Source: JAWKOK01 sp963848115 (GTDB lineage: Bacteria; Chloroflexota; Anaerolineae; Caldilineales; Caldilineaceae). Taken from it: a stretch of DNA of 64,000 bases. The notes beneath the pieces are model-generated. The model made no database searches and was not told the DNA's origin. It worked only from the letters and a program-made list of their open reading frames with translations. Positions 1 through 8,448 of this stretch are shown here, one piece after another. The first letter of the stretch is position 1. Each line of letters starts with the position of its first letter. The position numbers were made by a program, and so were the translations under genes. Location of the stretch: positions 248,001 through 312,000 of the forward strand of contig CAWKCP010000025.1 of assembly GCA_963848115.1 (NCBI GenBank). The letters are read 5' to 3'.

Positions 1-838
1 ACCTATCCTGAACTCGACAACAACTGGGATCCCGGTCGCATGGACTGGTGGCGATTCAATATCCATGCTGAGAAGGGGACCGACTTCTTTGAGGCCAATG
101 CCCACTATTGGAAAACTGACACGGACCAGGTTGTGGGATTGTTTATCTCTGAATACGGTCGAGATGATTTCTTCATCGTGGTTCATCCAAGTTTCTGGAC
201 CCTCTTTTCTGACGTGTTGAATTGGGGACTTGAATTCTGGGCACGCGGAAAGTCCAAGATCAGCACGTCAGTCTACACCTATGGCCAACAGAAGATCGAG
301 CGTTTGTTGGCCGCCGGCTTCTATGAGGACGGTCATGAAGCCAATGTGAGAACGTACAGACTTCACAAGTATGATTTTTCCTATGATCCTGAAGCCGGAG
401 TTCAAATTGCTGAGTTTTTCAGACTATGAGAATTATGAGAGCCGTGTCAAGCTGGTCCACAATGCCTTTGGCAATCTCTCCTATTCTGAGGCCCGCTTGC
501 GTTCACTTCAGAGTTCTCCAAGCTATCAGGCGGACCTGGATCTGGTGATTGTGAATTTCGAGGGCGAGTGCGTAGCATACTGCATGGGATGGGTCGAAGA
601 AAACGATCCAACGGCTGGTTATATCGAGCCGATGGGCGTCCATACCGCGTACAGAAGAAACGGCCTGGCAACAGCCCTGGCCAAAGAGTGCTTCAAACGT
701 CTTGCCATGTTGGGGGTCGAACGTGCGACAATTGCCTCCCATGCAGAACCGGACATCTCCAATTTCCTGTATGACTCTTTGGACCCGGCAAGTGTCAAAC
801 GGGCATACCGATACGCCCTCAACCTTAAATCAGCGTAA
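1..838 (+). CDS. Tandem GNAT acetyltransferase, 5'-truncated, frameshifted
   Basis: Two reading frames together make one protein with two GNAT-type domains. The first frame is open from base 1 (so the gene starts outside the window) and ends at 429. The second is open from 371 to 838 and carries the better acetyl-CoA-binding region, including the GVHTAYRRNGLATAL segment (motif A, R-x-x-G-x-A type). A run of five T at 374-378 is where the frames would join: removing one T reads continuously through YDFPMILKPEF. Substrate is unknown; the family transfers an acetyl group from acetyl-CoA to an amine. The single-base break may be a sequencing error or a recent mutation. Two separate overlapping genes are the alternative, but the N-terminal piece alone lacks an acetyl-CoA loop. 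Confidence 0.7.
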
Positions 839-859
839 CTTTCATAGGTTTCTCAAACA

Positions 860-2497
860 ATGCCGAACCACTCTAGATTCACCAGCGCGTCGGTGACGGT
901 CGACCTGAACCACCGAAGTCCGCTACGGCGCATATGGCGCTACGTCGGCTATGACGAGCCAAACTACACATACACGCCAAACGGCCATGCCCTGCTGACC
1001 AAGCTGGCGGAGATGTCCGATGGCCCCTACTTTGTCCGCTGCCACTTTCTCCTCTGCTCCGGAGACGGATCGCCCGCACTCAAGTGGGGCTCGACCAATG
1101 TCTACACCGAGGACGAGGACGGCAATCCATCCTACTCCTGGACACTGATCGATAAGATTCTGGACAGCTACGTAGCGCTTGGACTGATCCCGTTCGTGGA
1201 GTTGGGCTTCACGCCGGAAGCGCTGACTACGGCCCCGGCGGGCACGGTCTATGACGATCCACGCCATGGCGGGTGGCGCTATCCGCCGCGAGAATACGGG
1301 CGCTGGCTGGAACTGATTCGCAATCTGGCGACCCACTGCCGTGAGCGCTATGGGCCGGCAGAAGTGAGCAAGTGGTATTGGGAACTGTGGAATGAACCCG
1401 ACATCTTCTACTGGACCGGCACGGTTGAGGAGTTCTGCCGGCTCTATGACTACACGGAAGCGGGATTGCATGCCGTCCTCCCCCAGGCTAAATTCGGCGG
1501 GCCGGCCACAACCAGCAGCGCCGGGCGACCGGAGTCCAGCCGGTTTCTGCACTCCTTCCTGCACCATGTCACACACGGCATCAACCATCTGACCGGCCAG
1601 ATCGGCACGCGCATCGACTTCATCAGCTACCACGCAAAGGGCGGCAGCTTTGCCCGCGATCCCGAAGCGGCCAAGGCCACGCCGAGCCAACACACGCTGT
1701 GCGCCAATGTCGAGGCCGGGCTGGATGTGATCGGCCAGTTTCCCGAGTTGGGCAAGATGGAAGTGATCCTGTCGGAGTGCGATCCCGACGGTTGGGCCGC
1801 GGGAACGATCCACGACAATCCGAATCTCTTCTACCGCAACACGGAATATTACGCCAGCTACGTGGCCGGTACGGTCAACCAACTGATCGACCGATCCGCG
1901 GCCACGGGCTCGCAGATCGACGGGATACTCACCTGGGCGTTCCTATTTGAAGATCGGGGCTACTTCGAAGGCTTTCGCACGCTGAGCACCAATGGCATCG
2001 ACAAACCGGTGCTGAACGTCTTTCGTCTTCTAGCCAAGATGGGTGGGATACGCCTGGCGCTGACCAGTGATCGGGACCGGGATCCTGTTGCCCTGGGTCG
2101 GGCCGACAGCGACGATGATCCGCCTACGATCTCAGGCCTTGCCGCAACAGACGAGACCGCCGGCATCCAGGTCTTTCTCGCCAGCCATCACGATGATCGG
2201 GATGTGACTAGTGCTTCTCAAGTCGCTGTCTCATTGGTTGGCGCTGCACCAGGCGCCCGCTACCGAGTCTACCGGTTAATGGTCGCCAGGGGCAGCGGCA
2301 ACGCATACACGGCGTGGGATGAGATGGGCCGTCCACCAACACCCAGTGCAGAGCAATTGGCGACGATGGAGAATGCGGCAAAGTTGAAAATGGAGTACGT
2401 GGCAGAGGTCGAGGCAGCCACGACAGGGGCGACCGTTGATGTCACGCTGCCGTCTCACAGCGCGTGTCTGCTCTCCTTCGTGCCCGTCATTGATTAG
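860..2497 (+). CDS. GH39-like glycoside hydrolase (beta-xylosidase type)
   Basis: A 545-residue protein without a signal peptide, so probably cytoplasmic. The sequence WYWELWNEPD places the presumed acid/base Glu at residue 179, as in clan GH-A enzymes such as GH39 beta-xylosidases. The candidate nucleophile is Glu306 in VILSECDPDG, where GH39 proteins usually have a Glu after the seventh strand. The C-terminal 130 residues resemble the beta-sandwich seen after the barrel in GH39. The start ATG follows the acetyltransferase by 21 bases and has no strong Shine-Dalgarno site. With the phosphodiesterase, HAD protein and toroid protein downstream it suggests breakdown of a plant or microbial glycan. 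The exact sugar specificity cannot be told from sequence. Confidence 0.75.
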   Translation: MPNHSRFTSASVTVDLNHRSPLRRIWRYVGYDEPNYTYTPNGHALLTKLAEMSDGPYFVRCHFLLCSGDGSPALKWGSTNVYTEDEDGNPSYSWTLIDKILDSYVALGLIPFVELGFTPEALTTAPAGTVYDDPRHGGWRYPPREYGRWLELIRNLATHCRERYGPAEVSKWYWELWNEPDIFYWTGTVEEFCRLYDYTEAGLHAVLPQAKFGGPATTSSAGRPESSRFLHSFLHHVTHGINHLTGQIGTRIDFISYHAKGGSFARDPEAAKATPSQHTLCANVEAGLDVIGQFPELGKMEVILSECDPDGWAAGTIHDNPNLFYRNTEYYASYVAGTVNQLIDRSAATGSQIDGILTWAFLFEDRGYFEGFRTLSTNGIDKPVLNVFRLLAKMGGIRLALTSDRDRDPVALGRADSDDDPPTISGLAATDETAGIQVFLASHHDDRDVTSASQVAVSLVGAAPGARYRVYRLMVARGSGNAYTAWDEMGRPPTPSAEQLATMENAAKLKMEYVAEVEAATTGATVDVTLPSHSACLLSFVPVID

Positions 2498-2511
2498 TTC
2501 TTCGTTAAGGT

Positions 2512-2599
2512 GAATTTTGTCATTTCGAGCGTAGCGAGAAATCTCGCGTATGCAGCGCTGAGATTCCTCTTCGCTTCGCTCATCGGAATGACAAAATTC
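2512..2599. repeat. REP-like inverted repeat
   Basis: The outer arms gaattttgtcatt (2512-2524) and aatgacaaaattc (2587-2599) pair perfectly. Inside, tcgagcgtagcgagaaatct pairs imperfectly with agattcctcttcgcttcgct. This layout (TCATT-CGAGC-AGCGAGAAATCT and its complement) is a common intergenic repeat in many bacteria. It may be mobilised by a RAYT transposase, a broken copy of which lies at 19737-20259. Confidence 0.7.
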
Positions 2600-2889
2600 T
2601 CGTTTACAGAGCACTAGTGCCGATCCTCTCAAAAGAGAGTGTTGGGCTTGGGCCTGCTGCGCAAACAATGTCAGTCGGGATGTACAGGGACAGCCTAACG
2701 GAAAGGGCATTCCTTGCCACATTCTGGTTCGCAGATCGGATCTCAAAGGACGAGGCGCGTTCCGCCTGTGACGCATTTGCGGCGAATGCCCCGTCCCTAT
2801 ATGTACGTAGCCAACTCATTTTGGACGCATCATTCTGAGGCCAATCCGAGAAAATGTGGCTCTCTGGCCTATTATGGGGTGCACAACCC

Positions 2890-2954
2890 GACCTCCGGGA
2901 GGTGTCCGAGGAACCTGTGCCCTAAATGCTATTTGTGGACACCTCCCGGAGGTC
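2890..2954. repeat. Inverted pair of 18-bp palindromic units
   Basis: gacctccgggaggtgtcc (2890-2907) and its exact reverse complement ggacacctcccggaggtc (2937-2954) flank a 29-base spacer. Each unit also contains the self-palindrome acctccgggaggt or its equivalent, so either nested small hairpins or one large hairpin can form. It lies about 100 bases upstream of the phosphodiesterase start. No function is assigned. Confidence 0.6.
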
Positions 2955-3051
2955 CAGCCCACACAGTTCCTCAGGGAGCCGGAAATGTTTGTGCCAAAGT
3001 CCCCTGCACGGCCCACAAACAGGATCTTCAGACAACTGGAATGGAGTGCGC

Positions 3052-3780
3052 ATGTCATCAAGACGATTGGAAATCGTTTGCCACAAAGGAGCCAACCAGA
3101 TCGCACCCGAGAACACCTTTGCCGCCGCGCAATGGTGTATTGAGTGGGGCGTCGACTATGTCGAGATCGACGTCTGGACCAACCGCGATGGCCACTTCTA
3201 CTTGATGCACGACGGCGCCGTGGACCGAACGACAGACGGTTCGGGCCATCTGCTAGCGCTCACGTCCGACGAGATCGGTCAGTTGGATGCCGGAAGTTGG
3301 TTTGATCCCCGGTTCGCTTCGGAAGGCGTTCCCCGCTTGGATTACTTCCTGGAATGGATCAAGGGTAGAGCCCGGGTCTTCATCGACGTCAAGTTCGCCC
3401 ATCCGCAGCATTTGATCGATCTGCTGCACGAGACCAACATGGCGGATCAGTGCTTCCTCTGGTCCGGCAGCAATCAGCTGATGCGCCTTTTTCACACACT
3501 GGACCCATCGATAGCACTCAAAGTCAACGTCTCTTCGGCGGCGGAGGCCCTTCAAGGCCATGCCGAGCTAGGCGCCACAATCGTCGAAGTCGGCCCGGAC
3601 GCGCTTTGCGATGAGTTACTGGACACCTGCCACGACCACGGTATCCGGGTCATGGTCAACTACATGGGCGCGGACGAGGACTCGCTGCGCAAGATCTTCC
3701 AGTGGGATGCCGATATGATCAACACTGATCGCGGCGACCTGTGCATTGGGCTGGCCGAGGAGATGGGGCGTCGATCATAG
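3052..3780 (+). CDS. Glycerophosphodiester phosphodiesterase family protein
   Basis: A 242-residue GDPD-fold enzyme. HKGANQIAPENT near the N-terminus matches the family's HRG...PENT signature (first catalytic His and metal-binding region), followed by EIDVWTNRDGHFYLMHD, which supplies the E-x-D metal ligands and the second His. Such enzymes hydrolyse glycerophosphodiesters to glycerol-3-phosphate and an alcohol. The ATG at 3052 is chosen because the conserved domain starts directly after it and a GGAG lies 6 bases upstream; the frame is open further up to 2926 but that part has no family similarity. No signal peptide is visible, so it should be cytoplasmic. Confidence 0.88.
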   Translation: MSSRRLEIVCHKGANQIAPENTFAAAQWCIEWGVDYVEIDVWTNRDGHFYLMHDGAVDRTTDGSGHLLALTSDEIGQLDAGSWFDPRFASEGVPRLDYFLEWIKGRARVFIDVKFAHPQHLIDLLHETNMADQCFLWSGSNQLMRLFHTLDPSIALKVNVSSAAEALQGHAELGATIVEVGPDALCDELLDTCHDHGIRVMVNYMGADEDSLRKIFQWDADMINTDRGDLCIGLAEEMGRRS

Positions 3781-3825
3781 AATAATCTGATCGCATCGAA
3801 TGGAATTCGACTACTAACATCGAGA

Positions 3826-3940
3826 AGCGCCCTCAGGCGCTTTGCATTGCGCACCATCTGCCGTAACATGATCTTCTGTAGGGCTTGAGTTCATCAAGTC
3901 TTGTGGCGCCAACGCTGCCCGCGCAGCGCCTGAGGGCGCT
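3826..3940. repeat. Two inverted 16-bp hairpin units
   Basis: agcgccctcaggcgct (3826-3841) and its reverse complement agcgcctgagggcgct (3925-3940) lie in the intergenic region between the phosphodiesterase and HAD genes. Each can fold alone (AGCGCC with GGCGCT) or they can pair with each other over 83 bases. They may act as a terminator for the upstream gene, but no T-run follows. Confidence 0.55.
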
Positions 3941-4002
3941 TATCACTGTTAGCCGCGGAATTTATTCCCGCAAATAGAAGCGAATCATAAGGAAAACTTC
4001 AC

Positions 4003-4530
4003 ATGCCAAAACACCAGATCCTCGCCATCTGTCTCGACTGCGGCGACACCCTCATTGACGAGGACACCGAGGTCAAGACCGACGGCGACGTCTCGCTGCG
4101 CGCCGATCTGATTCCCGGCGCAGACACGTTGCTCCACACGCTCAAAGAGCGGGGCTATCCATTGGCGCTGGTGGCTGATGGACCGGTTGCGACCTTCCAC
4201 AACAATCTGGGGCCCTATGGCCTCTACACGCTCTTTGACGCCTATGCCATCTCCGAGACGGTCGGCGTCTCCAAGCCCGATGCGGCTATCTTCCACCATG
4301 CCTTGCAGCAACTGGCTGTCGAGCCTCAGGAGTACGGCAATGTCGTCATGGTGGGCAACCATCTGGGACGTGACATCAAAGGGGCCAACCAACTCGGCAT
4401 CATCAGCGTCTGGCTGGATTGGTCGCCCCGTCGCGCCAAAGTTCCAGCCGATCCCAGCGAGGAACCCGCGTTCACCATCAAACAGCCGCTGGAATTGCTG
4501 CAAGTGCTGGAACATCTAGAGAACAGATAG
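4003..4530 (+). CDS. HAD family hydrolase
   Basis: A 175-residue haloacid-dehalogenase-like protein. Motif I is CLDCGDTLID (nucleophile Asp12), with Gly in place of the second Asp and an Asp one residue later. Motif III is VSKPDAAIF (Lys91) and motif IV is GNHLGRDIKGA (Asp124). Motif II appears as LVADGP, lacking the usual Ser/Thr. The protein is shorter than typical phosphatases with a cap domain, so the cap must be small. AAGGAA precedes the ATG by 8 bases. It sits between a phosphodiesterase and a toroid-type protein and probably dephosphorylates a sugar phosphate or similar, though this is only inferred. Confidence 0.8.
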   Translation: MPKHQILAICLDCGDTLIDEDTEVKTDGDVSLRADLIPGADTLLHTLKERGYPLALVADGPVATFHNNLGPYGLYTLFDAYAISETVGVSKPDAAIFHHALQQLAVEPQEYGNVVMVGNHLGRDIKGANQLGIISVWLDWSPRRAKVPADPSEEPAFTIKQPLELLQVLEHLENR

Positions 4531-4571
4531 TCGAACCCGCATGAAACCCTTGCCAACCGGAGACCAAACTC

Positions 4572-6317
4572 TTGACCCATTTTTCATCACCCTACACGCT
4601 TTCCTTGTCCACAATCTACGTCCACATACGCGAAGCGGTAGATGCACTGCTGCCGTTGCAGATCAAAGATGCGGACTCGCCGGATCTGGGCGGTCTCTGG
4701 TCGGCCGGCTACGGCATAACCGATCCCAAGTTGACCGGCCAGTTCGTGACGCTCGCCGCCTATACTGTATTGGCCGCAGATCGACTGGGCGATGAAGTTT
4801 TGCTACGCACCGATTTGTTGCAGCGGGCCGTCTCCGCCGCCGATTATCTGCTGGCTGCGCAGCACGAATCCGGTCTCATCGATCTGCTGTCAGTCAACTA
4901 TGACTCAGCGCCCGACACGGCCTTCACGGTGCAGGCGCTGTGCACCATATTCGAATTGGGTCGCGAGCCGTTAGCGGCAGACGAGAGTGGAACGCGGCTG
5001 CTGGCCCGATTGGAGACCTTCATCCGGCGCGCTCTGCCCGGCATCGCTACAGGCGGCTTTCACACGCCCAATCACCGCTGGGTCATGGTATCGGCCATGC
5101 TTCAGGCCCGGGCACTCTTTCCTGACTTGGCAAACGATGAGATCCTGACGAAGGCAGTGGCTGCCTACCTGGCGGAAGGCATGGACATCGACGCCGAGGG
5201 CATGTTCATTGAACGCAGCGTCGGTGTCTATGATGCCGTCAACGACCGATCATGGCTCTTCATCGCCCAGTATGGCGGCACGCTCCTTGGCGCACCAGGC
5301 ATGACGGCGACCGAAGTAGTGACTGAAGTCGGACGCAACCTGACGCTCAACCTGCATCTGCTGCATGCCGACGGCACTGCTGAGACCGGCCTCTCCCATC
5401 GCCAGGACTACGGCACGCGTGAGGTCCCAATCGGGCTGATCGACAGCTATCTCGTCGCCAATCACCTGCAACCGACGTCAGCCTTCGCGGCCGCTGCCTT
5501 GGCGCTCTGGCGGGATAGCGCCGAGGGCTTGGAAAACCCAGGCTGGGTCTGCTACGGACTGCTCAAATGCGGCGATCCCAAAACCGCGCTCAATGTGAAG
5601 CTGCCGGATGACTTTACAGCGTTTCTGCCCCTCAACGGTCTCCATCGAGTGCGTCGAGGGCTGTTGAGCGGTTCATTCTTCCAGGGCGCGACACGTCTTG
5701 CAACGATCACGTTCGGGCTGGCAGAGCTAACCGCCATCAAGTTCAGCCAGACCTATTTCGGTCAGTACATTGGCCGCTTTCAGGCCGATGAGATGGAATT
5801 TGCGGACAAGCAACTGACCATGCTCTCCCGTGGTCAGGCCAACCCACGCCGCCCCGGCTACGAAATGCCGCTGGGCAGACCGGTGCCTCACGACGAATGG
5901 CACGCCGCACTGGCTGAGCGAGAACTGCGCCGGCTGCCCCACGCGGTGAGCGAATTGGTCATGCATGAAGCGAATGATGAGTGGGGAGAAGGTTTCGATC
6001 TACGTCTGCGCACCGTGGAGGGCACGTCGGGTGTCACCGCACAATTGGCCTTCGACTTCCTGCCCGGCGGCATCTGGGAGACAGATGACACGCGCTTGCA
6101 GCCACAGGCAGGGCAGGTCATCCTCCTGCAACAGGGCTACGGCAGCATGCGCTATGGCAATGACGTTTTGCGCATTGGGCCAGGTGAAATGGCTCACGGG
6201 ACGTGGTCCATGCGCGACGCTGAGCCGGCCCCGGATCACGTGCGCGTCTTGGTCACTTTCTTGTTGCCGGTGGATTATGCGTTCACATTGCGGGGCTATC
6301 GGGGGTTGAGCCGGTAA
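4572..6317 (+). CDS. Conserved hypothetical protein, alpha/alpha-toroid-like
   Basis: A 581-residue protein I cannot assign to a family. The first 350 residues are helix-rich with repeating Trp/Tyr/His patterns such as GFHTPNHRWV and DRSWLFIAQYGG. That resembles the (alpha/alpha) barrels of polysaccharide lyases and heparinase-like enzymes. The last 200 residues look like beta strands, as in the sandwich following such barrels. A TTG at 4572 is taken as the start because GGAG lies 9 bases upstream and no in-frame ATG is better placed. No signal peptide is evident. The glycosidase, phosphodiesterase and HAD genes just upstream on the same strand suggest a role in glycan breakdown; a lyase or unsaturated-sugar hydrolase is possible. 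Confidence 0.6.
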   Translation: MTHFSSPYTLSLSTIYVHIREAVDALLPLQIKDADSPDLGGLWSAGYGITDPKLTGQFVTLAAYTVLAADRLGDEVLLRTDLLQRAVSAADYLLAAQHESGLIDLLSVNYDSAPDTAFTVQALCTIFELGREPLAADESGTRLLARLETFIRRALPGIATGGFHTPNHRWVMVSAMLQARALFPDLANDEILTKAVAAYLAEGMDIDAEGMFIERSVGVYDAVNDRSWLFIAQYGGTLLGAPGMTATEVVTEVGRNLTLNLHLLHADGTAETGLSHRQDYGTREVPIGLIDSYLVANHLQPTSAFAAAALALWRDSAEGLENPGWVCYGLLKCGDPKTALNVKLPDDFTAFLPLNGLHRVRRGLLSGSFFQGATRLATITFGLAELTAIKFSQTYFGQYIGRFQADEMEFADKQLTMLSRGQANPRRPGYEMPLGRPVPHDEWHAALAERELRRLPHAVSELVMHEANDEWGEGFDLRLRTVEGTSGVTAQLAFDFLPGGIWETDDTRLQPQAGQVILLQQGYGSMRYGNDVLRIGPGEMAHGTWSMRDAEPAPDHVRVLVTFLLPVDYAFTLRGYRGLSR

Positions 6318-6341
6318 CACAATGGTCGCCTTCCAGGAAGA

Positions 6342-7100
6342 TCATGCGGATGATTCTTTCGATTCGACCTTCGACAGGCCAAAGACGGCGGTTGTCGCCA
6401 ACAAGTTCTTATAACGGCGTACACGAATAAGCTTGCCGTTGGATAGATAGATCTGGTGGTCGATCTTGACGCCCAACTGCCGGCAATATTGGCCAAAGTC
6501 GGTGATGGTGAAGGCCTGCCAGCGAGGCACGTCGTACCAACGTTGGGGTAAGTCCCGGGCCAATGGAATGCGTCCGGTGAACAGCAGATCTAGTCGGCAA
6601 CGCCAGTAGCCCCAGTTGGGGAAACTGATAATGGCGTGTCGCCCCACGCGCAGCATCTCGTTGAGGATCATGGCCGGATCGTCGAGGAAGGGCAGCGTCT
6701 GCGCCAGGATGATGTACTCAAAACTCTTATCCGGGTAGTCGGCGAGGCCCTCCTGCAGGTTGCCCTGGCGTACGCTTAGTCCTCGCCGTACGCAGGCCAA
6801 CACGCCCTCTTCACTGATCTCGATACCTCGCCCCTTGACCTTTCGCGACCGCACCAGATACTCCAATAGTTCGCCGTTGCCACAGCCCAGATCCAGGGCC
6901 ATCACATCGCTGGGGATCAGGTCGGCAATCGCTTGAAGGTCTGGGCGCAGGGAAGGTGCGAAATTCACAGCGGCATCTTCAGCTCTCGTTGGGAATCGCT
7001 GCCCGGGCGCGTCGCTTGATTTGGGCTGGGCGGCCATCACCGAGATCGATGCTGGCCGGGTAGCGTCGGGGCGTTCGGTCGGCAGAACTGATGCACTCAT
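6342..7100 (-). CDS. metW: MetW-like methyltransferase-fold protein
   Basis: A 252-residue protein. After a roughly 50-residue nonconserved N-terminus, LRPDLQAIADLIP and the SAM-binding motif ALDLGCGNGELLEYL (about residues 68-82) match MetW. So do the later FPNWGYWRCRLDLLFTGR and PRWYDVP-type segments. MetW partners MetX in homoserine acylation for methionine synthesis in several bacteria; its catalytic role is not well established. The start ATG overlaps the metX stop by four bases (ATGA), which points to translational coupling. The gene converges on the toroid-protein gene with a 24-base gap. Confidence 0.9.
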   Translation of the reverse strand: MSASVLPTERPDATRPASISVMAAQPKSSDAPGQRFPTRAEDAAVNFAPSLRPDLQAIADLIPSDVMALDLGCGNGELLEYLVRSRKVKGRGIEISEEGVLACVRRGLSVRQGNLQEGLADYPDKSFEYIILAQTLPFLDDPAMILNEMLRVGRHAIISFPNWGYWRCRLDLLFTGRIPLARDLPQRWYDVPRWQAFTITDFGQYCRQLGVKIDHQIYLSNGKLIRVRRYKNLLATTAVFGLSKVESKESSA

Positions 7101-8329
7101 GCCGTTACCTCAATGTGCGGTTCTGCGTCGGCCGAGTCCTGCGAGAGTGGATCGGGCCTTTCAATACCCTCTTCTCTGACCAGACGATCCAGAAAACTGC
7201 CGAGCAGGTTGGTCATCGTTTCCACTTCCAACAGAAAGGCATCGTGCCCCCAACTACTCTTGATATCCAGATAGGTCACGTCAGCGCCTGCGGCTGTCAA
7301 TGCGCTGACCAGTTCCTTGCTGTGGTAGCTGGGGTAGAGCCAGTCGCTGGTGAAGCTTACGACCAGGAACTTGATGTGGGTCGAATCTGCAAAGGCCGCA
7401 GCCACAGATCCGGTTGGCTGTGACAGGTCAAAGTAGTCCATGGCCTTGGTGACATAGAGATAGCTATTGGCGTCAAAGCGCTGGGTGAAGCTGTTGCCGT
7501 TGTACTTGAGGTAGCTCTCGATCTGAAATTCGGTCTCAAACTCGTAGCCGTAGCGCTCCAGATTCTGCAGGCGACGCCCGAATTTCTGGTGCATGGACTG
7601 TTCGCTCAAGTAGGTGATGTGGCCCACCATGCGCGCCACAGCCAGCCCGGCATCGGGTTTCTTTGCAGCCAGGTAGTAGTTACCGTCATTCCAGTAGGGA
7701 TCGGCATAGATGGCCTGGCGTCCCACTTCGCTGAAGGCGATGAGCATGGGGCTATGGTGGGCCGTCGTAGCCAGAGGAATGGCTGAATGAACGCGGTGTG
7801 GATGACGGGCCGACCACTCCAACACCTGCAATCCGCCCATGGATCCGCCGGCCACGGCCAGCAGTTTGTCGATGCCCAGGCTGTCGATCAGATGGATCTG
7901 CGCACGCACCATGTCGCCGATTGTCACGACCGGGAAGTGCAGGCCGTACGGCTCCCCCGTTCCAGGATTGATATGCATCGGGCCGGTGGAGCCATAGCAA
8001 CTGCCGATGACATTGCTGCAGATCACAAAAAAGCGGTCTGTATCAAAGGCCTTGCCGGGGCCGATACAATCATCCCACCAGCCGGGCTTATCGTCAGTGG
8101 GTGCATGGTATCCGGCGGCATGGCCGCTGCCACTCAATGCATGACAAATGAGGACTGCATTCGAGCGGTCGGCGTTCAATCGTCCGTAGGTTTCGTAGGC
8201 AATCGTAACGGGCGAAAGTGTCGCACCGCTCTCAAGACAGAACGGTTCATCTTCAGCGAAGGTGAAGCTCTGCTGCTCCACAATGCCGATAGAGTCAGTG
8301 CTGGTCATTGACGTGTGTTTGTGCTCCAT
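7097..8329 (-). CDS. metX: Homoserine O-acyltransferase
   Basis: An alpha/beta-hydrolase enzyme that acylates homoserine, the first committed step to methionine. The oxyanion region NAVLICHALSGSGH, the nucleophile elbow AGGSMGGLQVLEW (Ser163), the Asp in SFTSDWLYP and the His in SWGHDAFLLE complete the catalytic triad. Length (410 residues) fits the MetX family. Acetyl or succinyl specificity cannot be told safely from sequence; the neighbouring sulfhydrylase suggests O-acetylhomoserine. The ATG at 8329 could be replaced by the ATG seven codons later (8308); neither has a clear Shine-Dalgarno site. It lies downstream of metY with a repeat in between and is coupled to metW. Confidence 0.93.
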   Translation of the reverse strand: MEHKHTSMTSTDSIGIVEQQSFTFAEDEPFCLESGATLSPVTIAYETYGRLNADRSNAVLICHALSGSGHAAGYHAPTDDKPGWWDDCIGPGKAFDTDRFFVICSNVIGSCYGSTGPMHINPGTGEPYGLHFPVVTIGDMVRAQIHLIDSLGIDKLLAVAGGSMGGLQVLEWSARHPHRVHSAIPLATTAHHSPMLIAFSEVGRQAIYADPYWNDGNYYLAAKKPDAGLAVARMVGHITYLSEQSMHQKFGRRLQNLERYGYEFETEFQIESYLKYNGNSFTQRFDANSYLYVTKAMDYFDLSQPTGSVAAAFADSTHIKFLVVSFTSDWLYPSYHSKELVSALTAAGADVTYLDIKSSWGHDAFLLEVETMTNLLGSFLDRLVREEGIERPDPLSQDSADAEPHIEVTA

Positions 8330-8335
8330 TGAATT

Positions 8336-8415
8336 TAGGGCGGTGGGGAGTAGGGCAGTGGTATAGGAGACACTTCAAGCACCCCTACCACCCTACTTCC
8401 CTACAGCCCCACTCC
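8336..8415. repeat. G-rich/C-rich inverted repeat element, copy 1
   Basis: A G-rich arm (agggcggtggggagtagggc) and a C-rich arm (ccctacttccctacagcccc) form an imperfect hairpin. It lies between metY and metX, ending just upstream of the metX start. It is a member of the dispersed family also seen at 17546, 21050, 34100, 39846, 40618, 57748 and 61624. Confidence 0.6.
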
Positions 8416-8448
8416 TTCAATATCCAAAATATACGCCAGAAAACAAAC

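Larger units (their letters stand above)
2498..3051. other. Gene-free stretch between GH39-like and GDPD genes
   Basis: No convincing gene in 554 bases: the short frames here lack conserved motifs and good ribosome-binding sites. It holds a REP-like hairpin (2512-2599), an inverted pair of palindromes (2890-2954), and a 20-mer, gggcctgctgcgcaaacaat, which recurs with mismatches at about 38816-38835 upstream of another gene. A weaker pairing (tgtttgtgcc with ggcccacaaaca) lies near 2986-3021, just before the next gene. Confidence 0.6.

Noticed and set aside
923..1882. Long minus-strand frame of 319 codons
   Set aside because: It is the antisense shadow of the GH39-like gene and has no known domain; the plus-strand protein has clear catalytic motifs.
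2604..2838. Short frames on both strands in the gap after the GH39-like gene
   Set aside because: No conserved motif, poor ribosome-binding sites and overlapping frames; the stretch shows repeats instead.
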